Origin: Vibrio marinisediminis
GTDB taxonomy: Bacteria; Pseudomonadota; Gammaproteobacteria; Enterobacterales; Vibrionaceae
Reading direction: 5' to 3'
Assembly: GCF_014050145.1 (NCBI RefSeq)
Contig: NZ_JACFYF010000017.1
Location: 1-59,746 of the forward strand
Length of the DNA stretch: 59,746 nt
The notes below the pieces were generated by a model. That model was not told the DNA's origin, did no database searches, and saw only the letters and a program-made list of their open reading frames with translations. Below, one piece after another: positions 51,033 through 59,746 of the stretch (position 1 is its first letter; the number at the start of each line of letters is the position of its first letter). The position numbers and the translations under genes were made by a program.

Positions 51033-51692
51033 GTGCCAAGCCCGACGTTAACTGACAAAGTCGCTAAGATGATCCGTCAAGATATCTTAGTTGGAAAATT
51101 TGAACCCAGTGAAAAACTGGTTGTTGCCGATCTAAAGAAGCGATATGAAGTGGGAGCATCTCCCATTCGTGAAGCTTTAGTTCAGCTTTCATGGTCTAAA
51201 TTTGTGGTTGTAGAACCACAAAAGGGATGTTGGGTTGCCCCAATATCTACATCTGAATTAGCTGATTTACACGAGAGTTTATGTGTAATCACGCCTGTAT
51301 TACTTAAGCAAGCTATTGCTCATGGCGATGAAAGCTGGGAGCTCGAATTGCTTACGGCTTATCACAAGCTATCGCGCTTAAAATCAATGCAAGAAGAGTA
51401 TGATTGGGTTGAGTGGCAAGATCGCTTGCGCAATTTCCATGAATCTCTGCTTAAAGCGGCAACCTCAACAACCATGTTGTCGTTCTTCGCCGATCTCCTT
51501 AACCAGATCCAACGCTACCGATTCCATGCCATCAATAATGGATTGAGCATCAATACCATTGATGTAGACGAGTGCGAGTCGATTGTAAAATGCGTGCTGG
51601 CTAAAGATACTGAGAATGCGGTTATTAAATATAATCGTTACTTATCAAATATGATTTTGCAGCTAGACCAAGCCGTTAGCCCAGCCGCATAA
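51033..51692 (+). CDS. GntR-family regulator, FCD (FadR-type) domain
   Basis: DNA-binding regulator of unknown target. The 219-residue product has a GntR winged helix (about 5-65: DKVAKMIRQDILVGKFEPSEKLVVADLKKRYEVGASPIREAL, quoted only in part here as KFEPSEKL and ASPIREAL) and a helical FCD ligand-binding domain (about 75-205). It resembles CsiR/GlaR-type regulators in the first domain. Start is GTG at 51033 with GAGGAT upstream. It is isolated between pykF and a convergent gene, so context gives no clue to the ligand. Confidence 0.88.
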   Translation: MPSPTLTDKVAKMIRQDILVGKFEPSEKLVVADLKKRYEVGASPIREALVQLSWSKFVVVEPQKGCWVAPISTSELADLHESLCVITPVLLKQAIAHGDESWELELLTAYHKLSRLKSMQEEYDWVEWQDRLRNFHESLLKAATSTTMLSFFADLLNQIQRYRFHAINNGLSINTIDVDECESIVKCVLAKDTENAVIKYNRYLSNMILQLDQAVSPAA

Positions 51693-51721
51693 TTCATCGT
51701 TTTATCCTTCGGCTTGCAGTA

Positions 51722-52417
51722 TTAATCTTCAAGCCGAAAAATCACGTCTACTCTATCTCGGATAACAATGGTTGAGTCTTGATAACCATTCGATTCCGTT
51801 TTCATATCCATACTCATTGCACGCATCAACACAGGTTTAGCGCTGTGCGAATTGTAGTTGATCTGCCAAACATGCCCGAGTTCTTGTCCAAAACCTTGTG
51901 CTAAAGAATTCGCTTTGTTTTTCGCATCATCAATCGCAGCCATACGTGCTTTTTGTTGATACTTAGCTTCATCCTTCACTTTAAGTGTAATGTTGTCGAC
52001 TTGATTAATACCAGAGCTCAATGCGATATCAAGGTATCGATTAAGATTATCCAATTGCTCTACTGTCACTGTAATAGAACGACTTGCTCGGTAACCAACG
52101 AGCTCAGGCTGTCCTTTTTTCGGATAGTGGTATTGAGGTGCCAAATAGAGATTGGTACTGGTGATATCTTCCGCATCCACGCCTTGCTGTTTCAACGTTG
52201 CAAGAAATGCGGCAACGGCTTTGTCGACACTTTGCTTAGCTTGCTCTGCCGTCATGGTGGTTTCGACCACTTTAACTGAGAATTCAGCCATATCCGGCTT
52301 GGCAACGATTTCGCCATAACCTGTAGTGGAAAGGTGAGCAAAACTCAATTCATTCGCCATTGCACCAAAGCTCAAACTGCTAGAAAGCGCAATCAAAGCC
52401 ATAGATAACTTATTCAT
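51722..52417 (-). CDS. SIMPL-domain periplasmic protein (YggE type)
   Basis: Related to E. coli YggE, linked there to oxidative-stress tolerance; biochemical role unknown. The 231-residue precursor has a signal peptide cleaved after AMA (about residue 21) and one SIMPL (DUF541) domain with GYGEIVAKPDMAEFSV near the mature start and IDDAKNKANSLAQGFGQELG near 160-179. ATG 52417 is preferred because AAGGTG lies 9-10 nt upstream. E. coli has yggE near argP and argO as here. Confidence 0.92.
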   Translation of the reverse strand: MNKLSMALIALSSSLSFGAMANELSFAHLSTTGYGEIVAKPDMAEFSVKVVETTMTAEQAKQSVDKAVAAFLATLKQQGVDAEDITSTNLYLAPQYHYPKKGQPELVGYRASRSITVTVEQLDNLNRYLDIALSSGINQVDNITLKVKDEAKYQQKARMAAIDDAKNKANSLAQGFGQELGHVWQINYNSHSAKPVLMRAMSMDMKTESNGYQDSTIVIRDRVDVIFRLED

Positions 52418-52514
52418 ATCTAACACCTTATTCGTATTGTAGACCTATACATAATAAGTGAATATCACACTTTAACCAGTCACCTAGTGGTAATCTGACA
52501 CAACTTTAACTCTA

Positions 52515-53411
52515 TTAACTTGGTAATATTGCTCGGGAGTGATTAATAATCGCATCAGATATCGATTTCAAAATACCAGTTTCCAACTGCCAGTGATGCC
52601 AGTAAATGCGATGAGATAAAAAGAACCCTGGGGTAATATCAACCAGCAACCCTGTGGCGAGCTCCTCTTCAATTTGCAGCTTAGGGATTAAACAATAGGC
52701 GACACCGGTTAGAGCCAGCTTTACAAAAGCCTCAGAGCTTCTCACTGTGTGTTTTAAGACGCTGCCTTTAGGTAAGTTAAAATGTTGATGGATAAAGCGA
52801 TCATTCATATCGTCATGGTAATCAAAGGCTACCGTTGGTGCGCGTAAAAGTGACTCTCGATTTACACCATTAGGAAAGTAGTGTTGAGAAAACTCAGGGC
52901 TAGCAACGCATAAGTAGTCCACGCGCCCCAAATAGTCAGCATCACATCCGGGTATCGACTGCGATTCCAAGCTAATAGCTCCTGCGACCTCACCGCTTCT
53001 TAACTTCTCAAGTGTCCGACCTTCATCATCAACCACAAGATTAAGTGCCACCCGCTCGCGCTGAAGTAATTGTGTTAATGCTGGTAATAGCCACGTAGCC
53101 AAACTGTCGGCATTGGTTGCCAAAGACAATTGCAGAGGTTTGAAGCTGGCATCATTCATGAGTTCTGGCACCAGTTCACTTTCAAGCAACCTTACTCGGC
53201 GATATAAGCCAAGCAGCTGCTTACCTACCGGGGTCGGTTTGGGCGGCTGCTCTCTCACTAAAGCGGGTTGTGCGAGGAATTTTTCCAACTGTTTGATGCG
53301 TTGAGAAACCGCAGATTGCGATATACAAAGTTGCTCAGCCGCCCGTTCAAAACTGCCAAATTGCACGATAACATCTAGCGCCTCAATCCATTTGTAATCC
53401 AGTCCACGCAT
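52515..53411 (-). CDS. argP: LysR-family regulator ArgP (IciA)
   Basis: Arg/Lys-responsive LysR regulator that activates argO when arginine is abundant. The 298-residue product has the N-terminal LysR winged helix (about 1-60: [25 protein letters not shown] in part) and the effector-binding domain. It is divergent from argO across a 126-bp AT-rich region, the arrangement expected for a LysR protein controlling its neighbour. Confidence 0.95.
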   Translation of the reverse strand: MRGLDYKWIEALDVIVQFGSFERAAEQLCISQSAVSQRIKQLEKFLAQPALVREQPPKPTPVGKQLLGLYRRVRLLESELVPELMNDASFKPLQLSLATNADSLATWLLPALTQLLQRERVALNLVVDDEGRTLEKLRSGEVAGAISLESQSIPGCDADYLGRVDYLCVASPEFSQHYFPNGVNRESLLRAPTVAFDYHDDMNDRFIHQHFNLPKGSVLKHTVRSSEAFVKLALTGVAYCLIPKLQIEEELATGLLVDITPGFFLSHRIYWHHWQLETGILKSISDAIINHSRAILPS

Positions 53412-53537
53412 CTATTTCATTTTCCCAAGCAACTAAATAAGTAAAACTTATAATAGATTAAAATCATTAAATATACTTATTTAATCACTAGCGTTATCTT
53501 CGCCGCAATTAATTTGTTTCACTCCGGAGAGAAGATA

Positions 53538-54167
53538 GTGAATTTTTGGGTATTACTACAGGGATTTGGACTTGGTGCGACCATGATCATCCCGATCGGC
53601 GCACAAAATGCTTATGTATTGAACCAAGGCATTAAGCGCCAACACCATTTAACCACTGCGATAACTTGCAGCCTGCTCGATGCTATTTTTATTTCTCTCG
53701 GAGTCTTTGGTGGCGGCGCATTGCTTTCACAAAATGAAACATTGCTCGCAGCAGTCACGCTAGGAGGCATTGCCTTTCTCACCATCTATGGTGCTTTAGC
53801 GCTTAAGAGTGCTTTTCGCGATCCGGCGAAACAAGAAAATGCGCAGCATGTTCTGGCTCGTGGTCGTCGCACCGTTATTTTAGGTGCCTTAGCGGTCACG
53901 GTACTCAACCCGCATCTGTACTTAGACACGGTTGTCATACTTGGTTCTATTGGTGGGCAATTTGAAGGACAAGATCGAATTTCATTTGCCATCGGTACCA
54001 TTATGGCTTCTTTTGCTTGGTTCCATACTTTGTCATTTGGAGCAGCAAAGTTAGGTCCGACACTTTCAAAGCCGAAAGTCAAAAAAGGCATCGATATCCT
54101 GATTGCGATAATGATGTTTACTATTGCAGCTCTACTTACAAATCAGTTAGTCACCCTGTACTGGTAA
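53538..54167 (+). CDS. argO: Arginine exporter ArgO (LysE family)
   Basis: Inner-membrane exporter of arginine (and canavanine) of the LysE superfamily. The 209-residue product has GLGATMIIPIGAQNAYVLNQGI near 8-29, the family signature, LNPHLYLDTVVILGSIGGQ near 130-148, and six membrane segments. The start is GTG 53538, preceded by CCGGAGAGA, and not the longer frame from 53514. Regulation by the divergent ArgP is expected. Confidence 0.95.
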   Translation: MNFWVLLQGFGLGATMIIPIGAQNAYVLNQGIKRQHHLTTAITCSLLDAIFISLGVFGGGALLSQNETLLAAVTLGGIAFLTIYGALALKSAFRDPAKQENAQHVLARGRRTVILGALAVTVLNPHLYLDTVVILGSIGGQFEGQDRISFAIGTIMASFAWFHTLSFGAAKLGPTLSKPKVKKGIDILIAIMMFTIAALLTNQLVTLYW

Positions 54168-54178
54168 CCATCAGATAT

Positions 54179-54209
54179 AAAAAAAGCGAGGTATAGACCT
54201 CGCTTTTTA
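54179..54209. terminator. Bidirectional terminator between argO and mscS
   Basis: Stem AAAAGCGAGGT/ACCTCGCTTTT flanked by A and T runs, between the convergent argO and mscS. Confidence 0.88.
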
Positions 54210-54221
54210 CTTTCCACTTAC

Positions 54222-55088
54222 TTACGCATCCACTTTGTTGAGGTGTACGTCCATTTGCGGAAATGGAATCTCGATACCGTTCGCATCTAACGCCTCTTTG
54301 ATTGCTTGGTTAGAATCAAAGTACACATCCCAGTAATCCGCTGTTTTACACCAAGGGCGTACAACAAAATTCACTGAAGAGTCAGCTAATGCAACCACAC
54401 CGATAGTAATGTCGTGATCTTTTAGAATTCGCTCATCTTTTGCCAGCGCATCATGAATCACTTGCTTGGTCAGTTTAAGATCTGAGCTGTAAGAAACACC
54501 AATGGTTAAATCAACACGGCGTGTATCATGGCGAGAGTAGTTCGTAATTGGCGAGCCAATTACACCTGAGTTAGGCACAACCACCATTTTGTTGTCTGGT
54601 GTTTTTAGTACCGTTTGGAAGATTTGAATGGCTTCAACACTACCCGCTACACCACCAACTTCAACGTAATCACCCGATTTGAATGGGCGGAAACCGACAA
54701 TAAGTACACCCGCAGCAAAATTCGATAGTGAACCTTGTAGCGCAAGACCAATCGCTAAACCTGCCGCACCGATAACCGCGACAACAGAAGCGGTTTGCAC
54801 ACCAATTCGGCTTAGTGCAGCAATAAGTACAATCACAAATAGAGTGTAACGTACGATGCCATGGATAAACTCAACAACCGCTCTATCCATCTTTTTCTTG
54901 CCAAGCATTTTCGCTACGCTATTAGCAACCATCTTGGCAACGATATTACCAATAAACAGAATCAGTACTGCTGAAATAATGTTCACACCGTACTGAATCA
55001 ATAGATCAGAGTTACTGTTTAACCAAGTTTCAACTTTTGCTAGACCGTCGACCAATGGAGCTTCAACCCCAATAGACTCACTTGCCAT
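54222..55088 (-). CDS. mscS: Small-conductance mechanosensitive channel MscS
   Basis: Heptameric channel that opens under membrane tension to release solutes on hypo-osmotic shock. The 288-residue product has three N-terminal membrane segments, the Gly/Ala-rich pore helix TM3 (VVAVIGAAGLAIGLALQGSLSNFAAG, quoted as AAGLAIGLALQG), the conserved FRPFKSGDYVEVGGVAGSV beta domain and a C-terminal alpha/beta domain ending in IEIPFPQMDVHL. Downstream of fbaA but behind a terminator. Confidence 0.98.
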   Translation of the reverse strand: MASESIGVEAPLVDGLAKVETWLNSNSDLLIQYGVNIISAVLILFIGNIVAKMVANSVAKMLGKKKMDRAVVEFIHGIVRYTLFVIVLIAALSRIGVQTASVVAVIGAAGLAIGLALQGSLSNFAAGVLIVGFRPFKSGDYVEVGGVAGSVEAIQIFQTVLKTPDNKMVVVPNSGVIGSPITNYSRHDTRRVDLTIGVSYSSDLKLTKQVIHDALAKDERILKDHDITIGVVALADSSVNFVVRPWCKTADYWDVYFDSNQAIKEALDANGIEIPFPQMDVHLNKVDA

Positions 55089-55353
55089 ATAAATTTCCTC
55101 TCAAATACATGTGACTAACTAGTCATGCTGCTTTAAATAATAACGACAATGTCCCTATCAGTTTACTGAACGAATGCCAGTTTGCCGGCAAGATAGCCCA
55201 ATTTATGATTTTAGCAAAGTAAAGATTCTGCAAAGATAATCAAAACAAAGAGTTACCTAGAAGCCATGATGTAGACCTGTTAAAGCCTACTCATTCAAGT
55301 AACATTTCGCCACATTTATTTATCAAAATCAAAAAGTGTCTTAGTTTAAAGGC
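55089..55353. other. Upstream region of mscS
   Basis: 265 bp, AT-rich, presumably the mscS promoter. No gene, repeat or clear operator seen. Confidence 0.6.
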
Positions 55354-55382
55354 ACAAAAAAGCCCGCTCAAAAGCGGGCTTT
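55354..55382 (-). terminator. Terminator after fbaA
   Basis: Minus-strand stem AAAGCCCGCT/AGCGGGCTTT with a TTTG loop and a T run. Confidence 0.92.
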
Positions 55383-55406
55383 CAACTATCTAATTCTAAA
55401 ACAGAA

Positions 55407-56483
55407 TTATAGTACGTCGATTGCGTTTAGGTCAGCAAATGCTTTCTCTAGACGTGCAACCATTGACTCTTGACCTGCGCGTAGCCATACGCGTGGATCG
55501 TAGTATTTCTTGTTAGGCGCAGCTTCACCCGTTGGGTTACCGATTTGACCTTGTAGGTATTCACGGTTTTTAGCTTCGTACTGACGAACGCCATCCCAAG
55601 AAGCCCACTGTGTATCAGTATCAATGTTCATTTTGATTACACCGTAGCTGATAGATTCTTTGATCTCAGCTTCAGTTGAACCAGAACCACCGTGGAATAC
55701 AAAGTTTAGAGCATTTGGTGCAATACCAAATTTCTCTGCACAGTATGCTTGAGAATCACGAAGGATAGTAGGAGTTAGTACAACGTTACCGGCTTGGTAA
55801 ACACCGTGTACGTTACCGAAAGATGCAGCGATAGTGAAACGGTGGCTGATAGCGCTTAGTTTCTCGTATGCGTATGCTACGTCTTCTGGAGAAGTGTATA
55901 GCTCAGACTGATCCATATCAGAGTTGTCTACGCCGTCTTCTTCACCACCAGTACAACCTAGTTCAAATTCTAGAGTCATACCCATTTTTTCCATGCGCTC
56001 TAGGTACTTAGCACAGATATCGATGTTCTCTTCTAGAGACTCTTCAGAAAGGTCAATCATGTGAGAAGAGAATAGTGGCTTACCAGTTTGAGCGAAGAAC
56101 TCTTCACCAGCGTCTAGTAGACCGTCGATCCATGGTAGTAGTTTCTTAGCTGCGTGGTCAGTGTGAAGAATAACAGGTACACCGTAAGATTCAGCGATAG
56201 CATGTACGTATTTTGCACCAGCTACTGCGCCAATGATTTGCGCTTCTTGACCTTCAAGTTTTAGACCTTTACCACCAAAGAAAGCAGCGCCGCCGTTAGA
56301 GAACTGAACAACAACAGGAGCTTTAACTTTAGCAGCAGCTTCTAGAACACCGTTGATAGTGTCTGTGTTAACAACGTTAACTGCTGGTAGTGCAAAGTTG
56401 TTCTCTTTTGCTACTTCAAAAACTTTCTGTACGTCATCGCCAGAGATTACACCTGGTTTTACGAAATCGAAGATCTTAGACAT
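55407..56483 (-). CDS. fbaA: Fructose-bisphosphate aldolase, class II
   Basis: Zinc-dependent aldolase of glycolysis and gluconeogenesis. The 358-residue product has the metal ligand region VILHTDHAAKK near 107-117 with the catalytic Asp, LELGCTGGEEDGVD-like EFELGCTGGEEDG near 172-184, FGNVHGVYQ near 222-230 and FHGGSGS near 262-268. Length equals E. coli FbaA. Codon use is strongly biased. Third gene of the epd-pgk-fbaA set, with a terminator-like hairpin in the pgk-fbaA gap. Confidence 0.99.
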   Translation of the reverse strand: MSKIFDFVKPGVISGDDVQKVFEVAKENNFALPAVNVVNTDTINGVLEAAAKVKAPVVVQFSNGGAAFFGGKGLKLEGQEAQIIGAVAGAKYVHAIAESYGVPVILHTDHAAKKLLPWIDGLLDAGEEFFAQTGKPLFSSHMIDLSEESLEENIDICAKYLERMEKMGMTLEFELGCTGGEEDGVDNSDMDQSELYTSPEDVAYAYEKLSAISHRFTIAASFGNVHGVYQAGNVVLTPTILRDSQAYCAEKFGIAPNALNFVFHGGSGSTEAEIKESISYGVIKMNIDTDTQWASWDGVRQYEAKNREYLQGQIGNPTGEAAPNKKYYDPRVWLRAGQESMVARLEKAFADLNAIDVL

Positions 56484-56602
56484 GGTATGGAGTCCTATTT
56501 ATCTGTCGTTTTAAAAATTAAAACTTACTAATTTAAAATTTTGCAAACGTTTGCTCACAACTGCCGCCATTCTAACAGAGAATAATGTGACATGCAGCAA
56601 AC

Positions 56603-56631
56603 AACAAAGCGGGAGATTTCTCTCCCGCTCT
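56603..56631. terminator. Hairpin in the pgk-fbaA gap (partial terminator or processing site)
   Basis: Stem AGCGGGAGA/TCTCCCGCT with a TTTC loop. On the minus strand it is followed by TTGTTGTTTG, an interrupted T run; on the plus strand the T run is better. Partial termination between pgk and fbaA is plausible. Confidence 0.65.
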
Positions 56632-56639
56632 TTTTATTC

Positions 56640-57800
56640 TTACTTCGCGCGTGCTTCTAGCATTTCAACTGCTGGAAGTACTTTACCTTCAACGAACTCA
56701 AGGAAAGCACCGCCGCCAGTAGAGATGTAAGATACATCAGCTTTGATACCGAATTTGTCGATAGCCGCTAACGTGTCACCACCACCTGCTACAGAGAAAC
56801 CTGCAGACTCAGCGATTGCTTTAGAGATACCTGCTGTACCCGCTTCGAAGTTTTTGAATTCGAATACGCCTACAGGGCCGTTCCATAGGATAGTTTTTGC
56901 GTTGCTGATGATTTCAGCTAGCGCTGCTGTTGAATCAGGACCTAGGTCGAAAATCATGTCGTCATCTTGAACATCAGCAACGTTTTTGATTTCTGCTTCT
57001 GCATTTTCATCAAATGCTTTTGCACAAGCTACGTCAGTTGCTACTGGAATCGCACACTCTTTCATTAGTTTTTTAGCGGTTTCAACTAGGTCAGCTTCGT
57101 ATAGAGACTTACCTACGTTGTGACCTTCAGCTGCGATGAAAGTGTTCGCGATACCACCGCCAACTACAAGTTGGTCAGCGATTTTAGATAGAGACTCAAG
57201 AACAGTCAGTTTAGTAGAAACTTTAGAACCACCAACGATTGCTACTAGTGGACGCTCTGGATTGCTCATTGCTTTACCAAGCGCTTCTAGCTCAGCAGCT
57301 AGTAGAGGACCAGCACAAGCTACATCTGCGTGCATGCCTACACCATGAGTAGACGCTTGTGCACGGTGAGCAGTACCGAATGCATCCATTACGAATACGT
57401 CACATAGTGCTGCGTATGCTTTAGATAGTTCTTCTTCGTTTTTCTTCTCGCCTTTGTTAAAGCGAACGTTTTCAAGAACAACTAGTTCACCAGCGTTTAG
57501 TTCTAGACCGTTTAGGTAGTCTTTCGCTAGTTTAACGTCGCAGTCTAGTGCGTCGTTTAGGTAGTTAACAACAGGTTGTAGAGAGAACTCTTCAGCGTAT
57601 TCACCTTCAGTTGGGCGACCTAGGTGAGAAGTAACCATCACTTTAGCACCCGCTTCTAGGCAAAGTTTGATAGTTGGAAGAGATGCGATGATACGTGCAT
57701 CAGAAGTTACTTTTCCATCTTTTACTGGCACGTTAAGGTCAGCACGGATGAATACACGTTTACCTGCTAGATCCAGGTCAGTCATCTTGATTACAGACAT
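56640..57800 (-). CDS. pgk: Phosphoglycerate kinase
   Basis: Glycolytic ATP-forming kinase. The 386-residue product has [15 protein letters not shown] near 15-29, SHLGRPTE near 57-64, the hinge, and [13 protein letters not shown] near 338-350 for nucleotide binding. I start at MSVIKMTDL (57800) behind AGAGGACA; five upstream codons of the frame are leader. Codon use is strongly biased. Second gene of epd-pgk-fbaA. Confidence 0.99.
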   Translation of the reverse strand: MSVIKMTDLDLAGKRVFIRADLNVPVKDGKVTSDARIIASLPTIKLCLEAGAKVMVTSHLGRPTEGEYAEEFSLQPVVNYLNDALDCDVKLAKDYLNGLELNAGELVVLENVRFNKGEKKNEEELSKAYAALCDVFVMDAFGTAHRAQASTHGVGMHADVACAGPLLAAELEALGKAMSNPERPLVAIVGGSKVSTKLTVLESLSKIADQLVVGGGIANTFIAAEGHNVGKSLYEADLVETAKKLMKECAIPVATDVACAKAFDENAEAEIKNVADVQDDDMIFDLGPDSTAALAEIISNAKTILWNGPVGVFEFKNFEAGTAGISKAIAESAGFSVAGGGDTLAAIDKFGIKADVSYISTGGGAFLEFVEGKVLPAVEMLEARAK

Positions 57801-57880
57801 GATTTGTCCTCTCAAATATTAAATAAAGTTTTTTTACAACTCGGCAGCCTTGCCAAGTCGGTGAATTCTTTAAACTGATT

Positions 57881-57943
57881 ATGAATATGGAGATATCTCG
57901 AATTTATTTCAAGGGTAGAAATAAATTATTTCTCCATATTCAT
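57881..57943. repeat. Two-part hairpin between epd and pgk
   Basis: Outer arms ATGAATATGGAGA/TCTCCATATTCAT (13 bp, perfect; 57881-57893 and 57931-57943) enclose inner arms AATTTATTTC/GAAATAAATT (10 bp, perfect; 57901-57910 and 57918-57927). There is no T run, so it is not a simple terminator. It could be an mRNA-processing or stabilising structure, or a small palindromic element. Confidence 0.8.
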
Positions 57944-57953
57944 TAGAGGGCTG

Positions 57954-58979
57954 TTATTTCGCTGCTTGCATCGCTAATGCTGTATCGAGCATGCGGTTAG
58001 CAAAGCCCCATTCGTTATCACACCACACCAACATTTTGACTAACTGACCATTGCTTACCCTCGTCTGGGTACCATCAACAATGGCGCTGTGTGGGTCGTG
58101 ATTGAAGTCCACCGAAACCAGTGGTGCTTCAGTATAGTCAACAATATTACGTAATGTACACTGAGATGCGTTAATAATGGTTTGATTTACGTCATTAACT
58201 TTCACATTTGTATTAATTGTGACACTTAAATCCATTGCGGTTACGTTTACCGTTGGAACTCTTACAGAAATCGCTTCAAATTTGTTAGAAAATTTCGGGA
58301 ATATTCTTTCAATACCTTGATGAAGCTTAGTGTCGACAGGAATGATTGATTGACTGGCTGAACGGGTGCGTCGTAGATCAGAATGGTAAGCATCGATCAC
58401 TTGTTGATCATTCATCGATGAATGAATGGTAGTAATGGTGCCAGAATCGATGCCAAAAGCATCATCAAGCACTTTAATGATCGGAACAATGCAGTTTGTT
58501 GTGCATGAGCCGCTTGAAACTATCGTCTGCGTGGCGGTCAATGTCTCATGATTCACACCATAAATAATGGTGTTATCAATATCGGCATCGCCAGGGTGAG
58601 AGAATAAGACTTTTTTAGCCCCAGCTTCTATATGGGCTAAACCATCGGCACGACAGCCATAGACACCGGTACAATCAAAGACGATATCAACGTCGAGATC
58701 GCGCCACGGCAATAGGTTAATTTCATTTAAATGTAGGATACGTACGGCATCATGATCGCCATTGTCATGATGAATGTAGAGATGTTCTTGATCGTGGCTA
58801 ATTCGTTTGCCAAATCGACCATGGGTGGTGTCATATTGAAGTAGATGCGCCATTGCCTCTGCTTGGGCTAATTCATTAACCGCAACTACTTTAATGTCTT
58901 GATGCTTGCCGCTTTCATAAACAGCGCGTAAAACATTTCGACCGATTCGTCCAAACCCATTAATCGCAATTTTCAGCAT
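57954..58979 (-). CDS. epd: D-erythrose-4-phosphate dehydrogenase
   Basis: NAD-dependent oxidation of erythrose-4-phosphate to 4-phosphoerythronate, first step of DXP-dependent pyridoxal-phosphate synthesis. The 341-residue product has the GAPDH fold: [14 protein letters not shown] at 6-19, active-site Cys in [12 protein letters not shown] near 152-163, and the C-terminal [12 protein letters not shown]. The epd-pgk-fbaA order and the [23 protein letters not shown] segment favour Epd over GapA. Ribosome binding site GGCGATGGAA. Confidence 0.95.
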   Translation of the reverse strand: MLKIAINGFGRIGRNVLRAVYESGKHQDIKVVAVNELAQAEAMAHLLQYDTTHGRFGKRISHDQEHLYIHHDNGDHDAVRILHLNEINLLPWRDLDVDIVFDCTGVYGCRADGLAHIEAGAKKVLFSHPGDADIDNTIIYGVNHETLTATQTIVSSGSCTTNCIVPIIKVLDDAFGIDSGTITTIHSSMNDQQVIDAYHSDLRRTRSASQSIIPVDTKLHQGIERIFPKFSNKFEAISVRVPTVNVTAMDLSVTINTNVKVNDVNQTIINASQCTLRNIVDYTEAPLVSVDFNHDPHSAIVDGTQTRVSNGQLVKMLVWCDNEWGFANRMLDTALAMQAAK

Positions 58980-59005
58980 AGTTCCATCGCCTTTATAGTA
59001 TTAGT

Positions 59006-59019
59006 TCTAATCGATTAGA
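59006..59019. promoter_or_regulatory. 14-bp perfect palindrome in the epd upstream region
   Basis: TCTAATCGATTAGA, 27-40 bp before the epd start. It could be an operator; it only loosely resembles the Cra consensus. Confidence 0.35.
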
Positions 59020-59200
59020 TGGTACTCGATCTCCCCCTAGCAAGCAGCAAAAGAGTGACATATTACGCAACCCCTCGCTGTACACTTAAGTAATACTTGA
59101 TGCAACTATCAATTTACACTTCATCTCTGCTAATGTTGATAACAATATGTAGCAACCTTTGGCATTTTTTCTTACCGTTTAACAACCAAAGGAATCGGTT

Positions 59201-59437
59201 ATGAGTACATTCTCAACTTCGTGCTTTTGCAATAAATGTCAGATAGATACAAAACATAGTGAAGTGTTAGTTCGTAAGCCAAGCCGTTACGATACCGACC
59301 AATCTATACTGGGACGTATCAAGTTACTCATGCACTCTTTCATTAACGGTGGTCACTACTACGACATGGACAGGTACGTTCAATGTAAAGTTTGCGGGCA
59401 AAAAACACTGGATAACAAAGGCAGTGAATTCGAGTAG
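59201..59437 (+). CDS. Small CxxC protein, putative zinc ribbon
   Basis: 78-residue protein of unknown function. It carries two Cys pairs, Cys11-x2-Cys14 (CNKC; a further Cys8 in SCFC) and Cys62-x2-Cys65 (CKVC), consistent with one zinc-binding site. No signal peptide or membrane segment. ATG 59201 has AAAGGAATCGG upstream, so translation is likely. It stands alone on the plus strand between epd and tkt with its own terminator. I do not recognise the family. Confidence 0.8.
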   Translation: MSTFSTSCFCNKCQIDTKHSEVLVRKPSRYDTDQSILGRIKLLMHSFINGGHYYDMDRYVQCKVCGQKTLDNKGSEFE

Positions 59438-59442
59438 ACATA

Positions 59443-59472
59443 AAAAAACCGAGCTTTTCAGCTCGGTTTTTA
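59443..59472. terminator. Bidirectional terminator between the CxxC gene and tkt
   Basis: Stem AAAAACCGAGC/GCTCGGTTTTT with a TTTTCA loop, between convergent genes. Confidence 0.92.
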
Positions 59473-59500
59473 ACTTTATCGACGATTTATATTTGCATTA

Positions 59501-59746
59501 TTACGCAAGTAGTTCGTTTGCTGTATTCAATACGTTTTCAAGCGTGAAGCCAAACATTTCGAATAGTTGATCAGCTGGTGCTGATTCACCAAATGTTGTC
59601 ATACCGATAATACGACCATCAAAGCCTACGTACTTGTACCAGAAGTCTGCAATACCCGCTTCAATAGCAATACGTGCAGTAACGTCTGATGGAAGCACTG
59701 CTTCACGGTAAGCGGCGTCTTGCTTGTCAAATGCATCAGTAGATGG
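59501..59746 (-). CDS. tkt: Transketolase, C-terminal end (partial)
   Basis: The last 81 residues and stop codon of a thiamine-diphosphate transketolase of the pentose-phosphate pathway. The visible part is the C-terminal domain: [55 protein letters not shown] and NTANELLA at the end, matching bacterial TktA. The start lies beyond the right edge. It is upstream of epd-pgk-fbaA on the same strand, as in E. coli and V. cholerae neighbourhoods. Confidence 0.95.
   Translation of the reverse strand, partial: PSTDAFDKQDAAYREAVLPSDVTARIAIEAGIADFWYKYVGFDGRIIGMTTFGESAPADQLFEMFGFTLENVLNTANELLA

Noticed and set aside
57954-58979. epd considered as a second gapA
   Set aside because: Gene order epd-pgk-fbaA and overall sequence fit erythrose-4-phosphate dehydrogenase; gapA is usually elsewhere.

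Overview
The window is ordinary core chromosome from a marine gamma-proteobacterium, almost certainly a Vibrio (large chromosome). The evidence is gene order: csrA-lysC-alaS-recA-cinA-mutS, rpoS-nlpD-pcm-surE-truD-ispF-ispD-ftsB, rpsU-yqeY-dnaG-rpoD-tRNA-Ile2, DeoR-glmS/pykF, and argP/argO-mscS-fbaA-pgk-epd-tkt are runs I recall from Vibrio genomes, and protein sequences such as AlaS, MutS, RimM and RpoS look Vibrio-like. No prophage, CRISPR array, integron, transposase gene or defence island is visible. The only repeat-type mobile element is one ERIC-like sequence.

Layout. 1-500: two tandem copies of a tRNA-Arg(ACG)/tRNA-Ser(GCU) pair on the minus strand. 670-9680: minus-strand csrA, lysC, alaS, a beta-lyase gene whose specificity residues are those of tyrosine phenol-lyase, recA with a LexA box, and cinA. 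recX, expected between recA and alaS, is missing; a short decayed C-terminal piece appears to remain just upstream of alaS. 9765-24640: mutS, then the type IV pilus genes pilABCD with coaE-zapD-yacG, the minus-strand rpsP-rimM-trmD-rplS operon and ffh, and ypjD-corB. This block separates mutS from rpoS, which are neighbours in V. cholerae. 24714-35140: the rpoS/nlpD/pcm/surE/truD/ispF/ispD/ftsB cluster, then uppP, folB-folK, plsY, an alpha/beta hydrolase and tsaD. 35602-40365: the macromolecular-synthesis operon rpsU-yqeY-dnaG-rpoD and tRNA-Ile2(CAU).

40438-46334 is the most variable-looking stretch: a GhxP-type purine permease with a PurR-like operator and an ERIC element in its upstream region, an unrecognised 152-aa protein, an orphan TRAP solute-binding protein, a porin and a long AT-rich gap. 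46335-59746: glmS with its DeoR-family neighbour, pykF, a GntR regulator, a SIMPL-domain protein, argP and argO (divergent), mscS, fbaA-pgk-epd, a small CxxC protein and the 3' end of transketolase.

Functionally the window holds translation and replication housekeeping (tRNAs, alaS, rplS, rpsP, rpsU, trmD, rimM, tsaD, truD, dnaG, rpoD, ffh), DNA repair and SOS (recA, mutS), the stationary-phase switch (rpoS), cell-envelope supply (ispD/ispF, uppP, plsY, glmS) and lower glycolysis (fbaA, pgk, pykF, with epd for pyridoxal phosphate). I found no convincing new multi-gene system. The observations most worth following up are the tpl-for-recX replacement, the tpl leader (a Shine-Dalgarno sequence in a hairpin loop before an 8-codon ORF ending in Tyr), the ERIC element between a PurR-type operator and ghxP, a two-part hairpin between epd and pgk, and a candidate small RNA near 43.0 kb.
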